A stretch of DNA of 64,000 nt from an uncultured Hyphomonas sp. (GTDB lineage: Bacteria; Pseudomonadota; Alphaproteobacteria; Caulobacterales; Hyphomonadaceae): NCBI RefSeq assembly GCF_963678195.1, contig NZ_OY782759.1, positions 1,240,001 to 1,304,000 on the forward strand. The letters are read 5' to 3'. Positions 31,969 to 41,600 of the stretch are shown here, piece by piece. The position numbers and the translations under genes were made by a program. The stretch's first letter is position 1. The number at the start of each line of letters is the position of its first letter. The notes beneath the pieces were generated by a model that did no database searches, was not told where the DNA came from, and was given only the letters and a program-made list of their open reading frames with translations.

Positions 31969-34191
31969 ATGGCAGAGCGCAATTTTCTATTGGGTAAAGG
32001 TGAGCGCCTTACGGAAGACGTAGTGGTTAAAAGCGGCGGTGGCCCAAAGGATCATCCGTATTCGTATGAAGAGGCTGTTGAGCGGCTAAGTCCAATGCTG
32101 AATAAAGCGGTGGAAACAATGATGGAGCTTCCGGACAAGGCTTGTCCCGGAGGTAGAACGATAGCATCGCTTACCATCAATCCAGAATATCTGGCGAAAT
32201 CTTATTTTCCATCATCTCTGCTCCGTTCCGCAGGTGTTGAAGCAGTCGGTAGCAAGCAACGAAAAATTACACCGGCTAAGAGGTCGCGTGACCGCGCTCC
32301 GGAGGAAAAGCTAACAACTGAGCTTTTCGTGATGGGTAAGAGGGAGGACTTCAAGCGTTGGAATGAAAGCATTTCTAATCTTGATCCTGCCTCTCAAGAA
32401 GCCCAGGAGCTGATGCGCATCGAAGAGATTTCAGCTCCCTCACCGCAAAGTAAGATAAAAGGAGAACTTCCTGAGTCGGAAAAAGGTGTGTTTGAAATCG
32501 TCCTGCATACAGACGAGTTGACAGGCGAGCAAACGGTGCTTCCTGAGTTGCGCTCATATCTGGAAAGCTTGGAGCTCTCGCCTTCGCTCCATAAGCGGTT
32601 CTATGCTGGCGGATTGGGGTTTATCGAGTTGGATGCTCCGGTCAAAAGCATTGAAGAGATTGCTAAATTTAGTGCGCTAAGGGCGGTGCGGCAAATGCCC
32701 AGACTGAGGGTGCTTCGACCACCTATCAAATCTGCAAGCATTCCTGCCCCAGCACCCGTGCTTCCGCTAGATTTTCCGATAAATGCAAACATTAAAGCCG
32801 CCATTTTCGATGGAGGAATTCCAGAGGGTCACCCACTGACACAATGGGCTACGCCCATCGAAACATCAGGCTTGGCAGATGAGGATGCGGACTTCATTTC
32901 GCATGGTGTGGGTGTGACCTCGGCCTTTCTATTCGGTCATATCTCGCCGGGCGCTGCACTTCCTAGACCCTATTGTTATGTTGATCATTACCGCGTTCTG
33001 GACACCGACCCAGGCGCAGACCCTCATGAACTTTATGAGGTTCTCGATAGGATCGATGCGGTGCTTAGTAATGAAGAGTATGACATCGTAAATTTGAGTC
33101 TTGGTCCGTGCGTTCCGATAGAAGATGACGATGTTCATGCTTGGACTGCAGTTTTAGATGATCGTTTTGGACGTACGGATACTTTGGCGGGCATCGCTGT
33201 AGGGAATGACGGCGAAGGAGACGAACTTCTAGGCTTAAATCGGGTCCAAGTTCCTTCAGATTGCGTCAACGCGCTTGCAATAGGAGCGTGTGACAGTCGT
33301 GACAAATCCTGGGCGCGAGCTAGCTATAGCTCTGTTGGCCCCGGTCGCAGCCCAGGTATCGTGAAGCCTGACTTGGTCGATTTTGGCGGGGCTCTGGATA
33401 GACCGTTTCTAACGCTAGGCGCGAATTTGACTCCCACTTTGGAGACCACAGGCGGCACGTCGTTTTCCACGCCGAGTGTTATGCGAGCAGCCGCCGGTAT
33501 TCTTGCTCATTTTGAAACCAACATAAGTGCGTTGGCTACGCGCGCTTTGCTTGTTCACGGTGCGGAGTGTAACGATTACGACAAGAGAGAAGTGGGCTGG
33601 GGTAGGATTCCACAATCGTTGGACGATATCGTGATCTGCGACGATGATACAGTAAGAATCGTTTATCAGGGGTCCATTTCACCGGCAAAGTACCAGCGCG
33701 TATTCGTCCCGATGCCAGACGGACAGATATCAGGAAAAGTCGATATTACTGCCACGTTATGCTACAAGTCGCGAACTGACCCTCATCATCCAGGAAACTA
33801 CACGCAGGCAGGGTTGGAAGTGTCATTCCGACCTCATGACCAAAAATTCTCCAGGGCGGGTCAGCTTCACCCAGATACCAAGTCGTTCTTCGGGAAAAAT
33901 AGTGCTGGATTGTTCGAGGACGAGCAAAGAAGGGATGCTTGGAAGTGGGAAAACTGCTTGCATGATCATCATAAATTTATGGGAAAGTCGCTGAAAAACC
34001 CGTGTTTTGATATTCATTACAATTCGCGCTTAGAAGGGCGCGATTTCCGACCGGACGTTTCACTTCCATACGCGATGATCATCTCCGTCAAGGCAAAGAG
34101 CATAGGTGATCTTTATGATCAGGTTGTTCGGAAATATGCCACCCGTTTGGAGCCCATTAGACCCAGCGTCGAAATCCCGGTCAGAACGTAA
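31969..34191 (+). CDS. ietS: IetS-like subtilisin-family serine protease
   Basis: A 740-residue S8-family protease without a signal peptide, so probably cytoplasmic. The catalytic triad is in the usual order: D281 (AIFDGGIPEGH), H312 (FISHGVGV) and S498 (GGTSFSTPS). About 250 residues precede the catalytic domain and 200 follow it. It starts three bases after ietA. In IetAS both genes are needed; the protease is probably the toxic effector that cuts host or phage proteins on activation. Targets are unknown. Confidence 0.83.
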   Translation: MAERNFLLGKGERLTEDVVVKSGGGPKDHPYSYEEAVERLSPMLNKAVETMMELPDKACPGGRTIASLTINPEYLAKSYFPSSLLRSAGVEAVGSKQRKITPAKRSRDRAPEEKLTTELFVMGKREDFKRWNESISNLDPASQEAQELMRIEEISAPSPQSKIKGELPESEKGVFEIVLHTDELTGEQTVLPELRSYLESLELSPSLHKRFYAGGLGFIELDAPVKSIEEIAKFSALRAVRQMPRLRVLRPPIKSASIPAPAPVLPLDFPINANIKAAIFDGGIPEGHPLTQWATPIETSGLADEDADFISHGVGVTSAFLFGHISPGAALPRPYCYVDHYRVLDTDPGADPHELYEVLDRIDAVLSNEEYDIVNLSLGPCVPIEDDDVHAWTAVLDDRFGRTDTLAGIAVGNDGEGDELLGLNRVQVPSDCVNALAIGACDSRDKSWARASYSSVGPGRSPGIVKPDLVDFGGALDRPFLTLGANLTPTLETTGGTSFSTPSVMRAAAGILAHFETNISALATRALLVHGAECNDYDKREVGWGRIPQSLDDIVICDDDTVRIVYQGSISPAKYQRVFVPMPDGQISGKVDITATLCYKSRTDPHHPGNYTQAGLEVSFRPHDQKFSRAGQLHPDTKSFFGKNSAGLFEDEQRRDAWKWENCLHDHHKFMGKSLKNPCFDIHYNSRLEGRDFRPDVSLPYAMIISVKAKSIGDLYDQVVRKYATRLEPIRPSVEIPVRT

Positions 34192-34276
34192 CGACGCTAG
34201 AGCGGCAGGCCTTCGTTGCACTAGAGAGTAAAAGTTCACGCCCGATATTTTGCGTGGCGATCAATAAAGAGAAGCG

Positions 34277-37200
34277 TCAAGTTTTGCCGAACCTGCTCAT
34301 TAATTCTCTGTACCTGGCGTCGTTCTTCAGACCGGGATCGGCGTCAATGATTGCGTCGAGCCACTCCTCAATGTCATACGGCCAAACCTTGCGTTCATCG
34401 GGTAGAATAGCAAACAAAAGGTTTAGTAATGCCTCGGGGTATTTGAGTGCATTTGCCCCTTCCGGGTCCCTTAGGCTTGGGAGGTAGATGTCAGAGTCAT
34501 TGACAGGGACCACAAGCTCCGCAACCAAGTTGGCAACTTCAACGAAGTGTTTGCCCTGATCCATTGCGAGTTCAAACAAACGCCCGGAAATACGCCTGGT
34601 TCTGATCTTCTTATGCTTGGGCCAGACATCTCTTAGAAGAGTGAGTATCGATTCAGACCAGTTGTCACCTTTTGACCATCGTTTTAGGTGCCATAGAAGC
34701 TGATCACGGAATTCCTCTGTCGAGTTTAGAAGGGCTTCGCTTAGTTCTTTGTCAGTAACATAGCGGGTTCCTATGTCATCTTTCGAATTCCAGCCACCCA
34801 GCAAAAAGCCTGAAAGGGTCTGCACATTTTGAGTCTCTGATCCAGCGGTCTTGGGTACCATTTTTAGCAAATGCGGCTTCAATAGCTTGAATAGGGTGTC
34901 TGTTGGGATGTTGGACGTTCGCATCAGAGCCGCAACGAATGCGTCGTATTCTGAAGATGTCTCCGGACTGTTGAGCGCAAAGAGAAGGTTCTTCTCTGTC
35001 CAGGCAGGGGCATGGAAATAGAACCAATTGAGATTGAAACAAAAGGTCACTAGAGCATAACAGGAGCTGTCTCCTCCTAGGGCGAGCAGCTGCTCAGCTC
35101 TAGTTAGCCAGTCTGGCGGGAAGCTACCCTTGGGAATTTCCCCCTTCACACGCGGGTCTGCCATCACAAAATCCGCTAGATGGCCGGCAGGTGAGTTGAT
35201 GGCTTCGCTCGTCCAGTCAACACGAGCAGACTTTCTGACAATAGCTGATTGGGCTGCTTCGCTATCGTCGGTGAGTAATGTCAAAAATTTGTTCCAAAGT
35301 CTTTCAAAGCAGTCCTGACTTCTGCCCTGAACATCATAGCCATTTGTCTCAAACCACCGTGACGAGGCATGTGCGATTTCTGCAAATAGCTCGCTATCTA
35401 GCTGGGCAAGACGACCAGCGATGAGCACTTTCAGACGTATTGGGTCGTCTGCGCGCGTCTCTCTTCCCAGAAAGGTAGTCCAGTAACGTGAGACATCAGC
35501 CCCCGGCTTGCTGGCCAATTTCAAGGCGACCAGAGCTCTTAGGGGTGCATCTTCGGAAATGCCGACAAAGGGCCGATCTTCGGTGAGGAAGTCACGATTG
35601 CGGCCTTCCTGTTCGGCGCATTTATTGATCAATTCGGCTGGTGGTATATCTCGAAGGGCACTCCAGTCGGCGTTTGTTCTGACCATGCCGCCTCTGCCGT
35701 CATGCGTTTCTGCCGCTTTGTCTGCCCATTCTTCTTTCCACTCGGGAGCGGATGCTCGAAGTTTCTTGGCATAAGTATCCAAATCAAATGAAAATTCACA
35801 ACTCTGACGGTGCAGCCAGTATAGTCGGCTCAACCGTGTATGAGCTGAATTCCTCACGTGATCTTCTTTGCTCATTGTACGGTATTTTCTCGGACCTTTC
35901 TTGATCCGGGATTCAATCGCTTTGCGTTCATTTTCCGAGAAGTCTGCCCACCGTCTTGCCAGCCCAAGCATGAGGTCTCGATTGCCTCGAAATGGCCAAA
36001 AAGCATCGACATCGATTTCCATGAGTTTGGCTGCGTACGCGGAGGCAGGAGCTATATCGAGATTGCCCAAAGCCCAGACTTTAAGACGAACAAAAATTGT
36101 ATCCGTGTCTGGCCATAGGCGAAGCAAGCCATAGGCGGCATTCGGGTCAAGCGCGGCTAAACGTCGGAACAATCCCACGAAATGCAAAATGTGTCCCGAC
36201 AGCCGATAAGAACGACCAGAGGATCGGCCTGCCGGGTCTTCATCCAGCTCTATTGAGCAAAAGTCTTGCCCGCCGGAACGATAGCGATTTTCGAGGTCAC
36301 AAATTGTTTCTACGCCGATGCTAAGTCGTCGTAATACCGTGTGCAGATGTTCGTCTGGTACGTCTACGGAAGCCCGCAGGTGCTCGTCATAGTGTGGCTC
36401 AAAGCTCACCAATCGTCGCTTGTGGGCTGACCGCTTATCTGGGGGGACCGGAGCATTCCAAATATCGGAACGCGCAAGTTTCGGCGTCCAATATTCTGCA
36501 TATGCCCTTATCGTTGAAGGGTGCCAGCCCGAGCGGCCTATCTCTCTTCTCAGAGAAAATCGATCATGGGCATCGGGTTCAGCAAGTTCGTGATACTCGA
36601 TAACCTCCTGCCAGGAGCCTCTTATTAAGCGCTCCAGCTTGGTGTTCGGCTCGCCGTGGAACTTGAAGCTTAGACGATCGAGCAAGTTGTCGTGAATGCG
36701 CTCTTGCTGTCCAGCCCACCACACGCAGGCCGGGTCATCCGCAACATCAGCCATCCAAGTCGCTATATGCCACAGCCTTATGGGTAACTGAGCTGCAGAT
36801 GAAGACCTCATACCACGCAGACTAGGGACTTGGTGGTCCTCCAGACTAAGCCTGTCAGCAAGAATGGGGTCCAGTCCAGACCACACCTCGCGCGGCATGC
36901 GTGCTTGGCGCGGTGCGAACTCTTCGTTGGGTTCAATAGGGAGTGGGTCGCTATCTAGTGCGTATTGGGAGAATGGATCGATTACATCACTATCGGAAAA
37001 TGGTCCGTCCAGGGGTTTCGGCTCTCCATATCTTATCCGAGGATCAAAGACACAAAGCCATTCAGCAGGCGGCTTGGGGGTGGTACCGGAAAATGCTTTT
37101 GCGCCAGTTGGCGAACTTACGAGATGGGCAACTATGCCTCTCTCGTGAGCTTCTAGGTCTTGTGGCTTTTTCCGGGCTAGGCGCAGCGCTTGCCTCCGCC

Positions 37201-38098
37201 ATTTCTCCGGGTCTTTCGCACGAACGCCCCACGCCTTCAGACTATTCCAGAGGCGCTCGTGACTACCTTCGTCAGTCTTGCTGTAAAGAATGGGTGTTAC
37301 ACCTTTGGACTCCCACTGCTCGTGTTCATTCGCGCCTTCGATAGATTGAAAGGCATAAATATCATTGGCTGAGCCGCCTTCTATCTGCAGGCCTTCCAAA
37401 AGGTAGCGAATGGGAGGGTCGTCGGCCCGGTAGCCGACAAATACAGCCACATAGGAATCCAGAATTTGCCGCACGAAATCACGGGCCCAGCCAGCCGAGA
37501 GGTAAGCGTTGCCGAATTCCGAACTCGAAAGAACGAAACCATCTGAAGTGGGGCCGCTATAATCCTGAGTGACTGCCCCATGCAGATGAACAATTCCCCA
37601 ATTGACTTCCTCGTACTCAATCCGAGGCAGGCTGGATCGTGTGTGCGAATGAAGCTTTGGATCGGCAGCTTCAAAAAGTCTGTCGAAGTTTGTGGTAACA
37701 AGTCGGGTTTGCCCTGATGGGAGACGGGACAATTGGAGCATAGCTTTATGCGCTGAAAGATCGAAATCATCGGCGGGCTTCAGCGCAGAGGCGACGGAGC
37801 GCCCAATGTCATGAGGACTGAAGCTCTTCGCCATTAGGGCAAAGACGCGGTCAGCCGTTACCAGCCCGTCGAGATCGGGGTGGCCTTCCAGCTTTTTGAT
37901 TTCGTTAAAGAGCCGCTGCGCTTCATCGTCATCGGTCGCCCGTAATTCTTTTAGAACCTGTTCTGTCAGGCCAGTGAAGCTGGGCAATCGGCCTTTACCC
38001 ATCGATACGCCAGCGCCGCAGAAAAACACAACGCGGCCCTCGTCATGGGCCCACAAAAGTTCATTTGGGATATCGATGCCATCAGCAATAAAACGCAT
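34277..38098 (-). CDS. SIR2-domain defence protein (DSR-like)
   Basis: A 1273-residue protein with an N-terminal SIR2-like NADase domain: VVFFCGAGVS (23-32), TTNFDRLF (135-142, with the Asn and Asp of the active site), HLHGAV (171-176, catalytic His) and VGYRADDPPIRYLL (about 221-234). The remaining 1000 residues are helical with no named motif, probably a sensor. SIR2 proteins of this architecture (DSR type and relatives) destroy NAD after recognising phage components. It is convergent with ietS and its 5' end faces the structured repeat. Which SIR2 subfamily it belongs to cannot be told from the sequence alone. Confidence 0.8.
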   Translation of the reverse strand: MRFIADGIDIPNELLWAHDEGRVVFFCGAGVSMGKGRLPSFTGLTEQVLKELRATDDDEAQRLFNEIKKLEGHPDLDGLVTADRVFALMAKSFSPHDIGRSVASALKPADDFDLSAHKAMLQLSRLPSGQTRLVTTNFDRLFEAADPKLHSHTRSSLPRIEYEEVNWGIVHLHGAVTQDYSGPTSDGFVLSSSEFGNAYLSAGWARDFVRQILDSYVAVFVGYRADDPPIRYLLEGLQIEGGSANDIYAFQSIEGANEHEQWESKGVTPILYSKTDEGSHERLWNSLKAWGVRAKDPEKWRRQALRLARKKPQDLEAHERGIVAHLVSSPTGAKAFSGTTPKPPAEWLCVFDPRIRYGEPKPLDGPFSDSDVIDPFSQYALDSDPLPIEPNEEFAPRQARMPREVWSGLDPILADRLSLEDHQVPSLRGMRSSSAAQLPIRLWHIATWMADVADDPACVWWAGQQERIHDNLLDRLSFKFHGEPNTKLERLIRGSWQEVIEYHELAEPDAHDRFSLRREIGRSGWHPSTIRAYAEYWTPKLARSDIWNAPVPPDKRSAHKRRLVSFEPHYDEHLRASVDVPDEHLHTVLRRLSIGVETICDLENRYRSGGQDFCSIELDEDPAGRSSGRSYRLSGHILHFVGLFRRLAALDPNAAYGLLRLWPDTDTIFVRLKVWALGNLDIAPASAYAAKLMEIDVDAFWPFRGNRDLMLGLARRWADFSENERKAIESRIKKGPRKYRTMSKEDHVRNSAHTRLSRLYWLHRQSCEFSFDLDTYAKKLRASAPEWKEEWADKAAETHDGRGGMVRTNADWSALRDIPPAELINKCAEQEGRNRDFLTEDRPFVGISEDAPLRALVALKLASKPGADVSRYWTTFLGRETRADDPIRLKVLIAGRLAQLDSELFAEIAHASSRWFETNGYDVQGRSQDCFERLWNKFLTLLTDDSEAAQSAIVRKSARVDWTSEAINSPAGHLADFVMADPRVKGEIPKGSFPPDWLTRAEQLLALGGDSSCYALVTFCFNLNWFYFHAPAWTEKNLLFALNSPETSSEYDAFVAALMRTSNIPTDTLFKLLKPHLLKMVPKTAGSETQNVQTLSGFLLGGWNSKDDIGTRYVTDKELSEALLNSTEEFRDQLLWHLKRWSKGDNWSESILTLLRDVWPKHKKIRTRRISGRLFELAMDQGKHFVEVANLVAELVVPVNDSDIYLPSLRDPEGANALKYPEALLNLLFAILPDERKVWPYDIEEWLDAIIDADPGLKNDARYRELMSRFGKT

Positions 38099-38208
38099 AA
38101 CTTCCTCAACCAGGATGCATCAATCGTACGTTGATTGTTTCGGCTGGTTCAAGCGTTAATCTGAATTGCTTCAGTTCTTTGCTGATTGGGTTTCTAAGGC
38201 TGCGTTCC

Positions 38209-38674
38209 CTTGATCGGGTTCAGCGTCGATACGCTGGCGGCATCCAATCCGCGCAGGGTTGGCCCATGTTTCCAAAGAGCACGGGCAGGCTCTTTGGTCG
38301 TCTCCAAACACGAGAGTTTGGTCTCCATGAAATGGTCTGGGGTCTTGGGGGCAGGAACGCCGCCCAAGTCGATGGGGCGCAGGGGAGAGTGAAATCTCCT
38401 TGCGAGTGGTTGGGCGGCGATATGCTCACCTGGGATGGGTCTTGGGAAGGGGCACGGAGGCCCTTTCCCACAGCGCGGTCAAACGGCGGACGTTTGGCTG
38501 GTGCATGAAGGCTCGATGCCGGAATGCGCCACAGCCGGGGGTATCCAACAGGGGCGCGCAGCGGGCCCCTTTGGCAAGGTGTCAGGTAGGTACTACCTGG
38601 CTACACCTTGCATATCGTCCAGGTGGCAACGAAGAGTGCGGTATTACCAAACTCAGGTACTACGCCGAATCCAG
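38209..38674. ncRNA. Structured 466-bp repeat closing the cargo slot, copy B
   Basis: Counterpart of 10573-11039 and similarly rich in hairpins. Here CCAAAGAG/CTCTTTGG is a perfect 8-bp stem, and the CAGG/CCTG stem near the end is the compensated form of CGGG/CCCG in copy A. It lies just upstream of the SIR2 gene's start and just downstream of the RTX gene's end. Small frames in it do not resemble proteins. It may be a structured RNA or a recombination hotspot. Confidence 0.55.
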
Positions 38675-38689
38675 AAGCGGCGTTCAAAT

Positions 38690-41600
38690 CTAAACAATCG
38701 CCTGATCGATGACGAGCGTGCCGTTGCTCAACAAATCCTCCGCCGTCAACGTGTCGCTAATGTTCGTGAAGATTTTTCCGATCTGCTCCATACTCTCTGA
38801 CGTACCTGTGCCGTCTTTATCGACCCAAACATCGAAGCGCGCGCCAGTGTGAACAATCGCCACGAAGTCATCGATATCGTCCGTGCCGCTGTTAAAGCCG
38901 CTCAGCAAGTCTGTGAGATTGATTTTGTCCTCACCGTAGGTGAAGTCATAGGCGCGATCCACATATGTGTCGTTCTCGACAAACCCGAACGTATCAACGC
39001 CGCTGCCACCATACATGCGGTCATCACCAATGCCGCCGAGCATCACATCTGTTCCGGCTCCGGCAGAAAGCACGTCATCGCCATCGCCGCCAATCAGAGT
39101 ATCATTGTCGGCTTCACCATAGAGCAAGTCATCCCCGGTGCCGCCAATCAGGCGGTCGTTTCCTGTGCCGCCTTTGAGCGTGTCATTATCGGCACCGCCG
39201 TCAAGAATATCGTCATCTTCTTTGCCGTAGAGCTCGTCGTCTCCGGCATCTCCATACAGCTCATCATCGCCAACACGGCCATAAAGGGTGTCGGCACCCC
39301 CGCGGCCATGCAGCTCATCATTGCCGTCCTGACCATCGAGAGTATTATTTCCGCTATCACCGTAGAAGGTGTCGGCATAACCCGAGCCGGTCAGATGCTC
39401 TACATCTACGATGGTCGCCACGTTGCTGCTTTCATCTGTGGCTGTTCCGGCATCCAGGTCGGCTTCGATGCCTTCGCTGGAATTGCGCCACCAGATACGG
39501 TCTTCGCCGTCACCGCCATCAAACACGCCAGTACCGCCATAGCCGCGCATCACGTCATTTCCGGTGCCGCCATAGAGCTCGTCACCCGCGCCCCCATACA
39601 GTGTGTCGTTGTCTGCGCCGCCATAGAGGTAATCCACATCATCGCTTTGACCACGCAGATCGTCATTCCCGGCATCGCCGTAAAGATAGTCGGTGCCGTC
39701 TGCGCCATAGACCAGGTCGTCGCCCGCACCACCATGCAATTCATTGTCGGCTCCGTTCCCGCGAAGCTGGTCGTTATAGGCACTGCCAATGACGTTTTCG
39801 ATGTTGGTCAGAGTATCGCTTCCCTCATCGCCATCGTCCGAAGCTTCTGAAAGTTGAAGGCTCACAATCACGCCCGCAGCGGCATTTGAGTAATCGGCGG
39901 TGTCAATGCCGTCGCCTCCATCCAGCGTGTCATCCCCTCCAGCTCCATAAAGGGTGTCGTTGCCAGCTCCAGCATCTATGATGTCATCACCAACGCCCCC
40001 ATCGAGAGTATCCGCGACAGCCGTACCGTACATGTAATTTACGGGCAGGCTGATATCGAGGGTGATCGTAGCGTCACTCTGATTGCTGTCGGAATCCGTG
40101 AGTGTGTAATCAAAGCTCACGGTCCCGTCAAAATAAACAGCCGGGTCGAGAACAAAGCTGCCGTCAGCATTCAGGATGAAGCTTCCCCATGCTCCTTGCA
40201 GCGAAAGCTCCTCGGAAATGAGAAACGCACTGCTCAGATCATAATCAATGCCGCTTCCGTTATCGGCGAAAACGTTTCCGGTTACGATTTCATCGACGCT
40301 GACCTCGATCAAATCATCGCGGGCAATTGGCGTTTCGATATCGACACTGACGAGCGAAGCGCTGCTAAAACCAGACTGCGCAACAATGTTAAGGTCATGA
40401 ACCTCGTCGTCGACCACGATATACTCAATCGCCCCATCAAAGCCGGAATCAGCAAACTGGGTGTAAATCTCTATAGTCGTCCAGGAGAAAAAAGGACGGG
40501 TGGAAGAGATTGTGAGACTGTCACCGCTGATGCTGAAAGCAAGTTCCTCCTTGCTCAGATCAGCGGGAATGAACAAGGCGTCGGTGCCGTCCTCCTCTAC
40601 AATTCCCTCAAAACCGTAATCGGTGATCTCAAACATATAAGAGTCATTGCCAGCTCCCCCGCTGAGAAAGTCGAAGCCTTCACCGCCATTGAGAAGATCG
40701 TCTCCATTGCCTCCATAAAGAGAGTCATTCCCCGTGCCGCCATACATGTAATAGTGTTGGCCGTATTGCCCGTAGATGTTGTCATTTCCATCAAGGCCAT
40801 AAATTTTGTAGCTGCCAAACAATGTGTTCGGATAAATATCGCCGCTCGTACTGGGGCTGTCATACTGGCTTGAAAACGGTTCCGGCGGCAGGGGAGCAGG
40901 GTCACTGGGAGCGAACTCAATATTCGCGCTGGAAAGATCGGCAAAGCTGATCCCCTGCAGTGTCAGGGTTTGAGAATTTCCGAATGTCAGAGTGTCGCCG
41001 CCTGGATCGGTTGTATAGGAAATGTCCCCAAGCGCCGTCGCGTCCTCAATGTTCGTCAAAATCAGTGTGTCTTCGGCAATGTCAAAATCCGTAATCACGG
41101 AGTCCTTGGCGCTCCCGGCCTGCAGGATGAAGGTATCTGCACCATCACCCCCGCTCGCAGTGTCGTCGCCCTGACCGAAATAGATCACATCATCGCCAAG
41201 TCCGGCGTTCAGAATGTTATCACCCGTCCCACCTTCAAGAACATCTTCTCCTTCACCCCCGTAAAGCGTATTATTCCCATCAGCTCCAATGACACGGTCA
41301 TTCCCACCATAGGCATAATATGTCTGATCGTACCCATCTGTCCCGGTCCATGAATTATCTCCCCAGTTACCCGAAAAGGCAGATGCAACTGTACTGCTAC
41401 CTGAAATATTTGCCTCAAACCCGAGGAGCTCGCCATTAGCAACAGGGTTGGTAAATGTAATTACACCGCCAGCATCAAGAGCTACATATATGGTGTCACC
41501 GGGATGGCCATCGTAAACTAGATTTATAGTGCCATGATTTTCTATCGTCAGTGTGCAGCTAAAACCATAATCATCGGGACGGGTGGTAATAGCGCCTATA

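Noticed and set aside
38690-40020. Tandem DNA repeats or CRISPR array
   Set aside because: The periodicity is 27 bases in frame and encodes nonapeptide calcium-binding RTX repeats; there are no constant repeats with unique spacers anywhere in the window.
38849-40873. Long plus-strand open frames (333 and 225 codons) opposite the RTX gene
   Set aside because: They are antisense to the regular GGxGxD repeats, whose codon bias keeps other frames open; they have low-complexity Ile/Val/Ala content and no ribosome binding sites.
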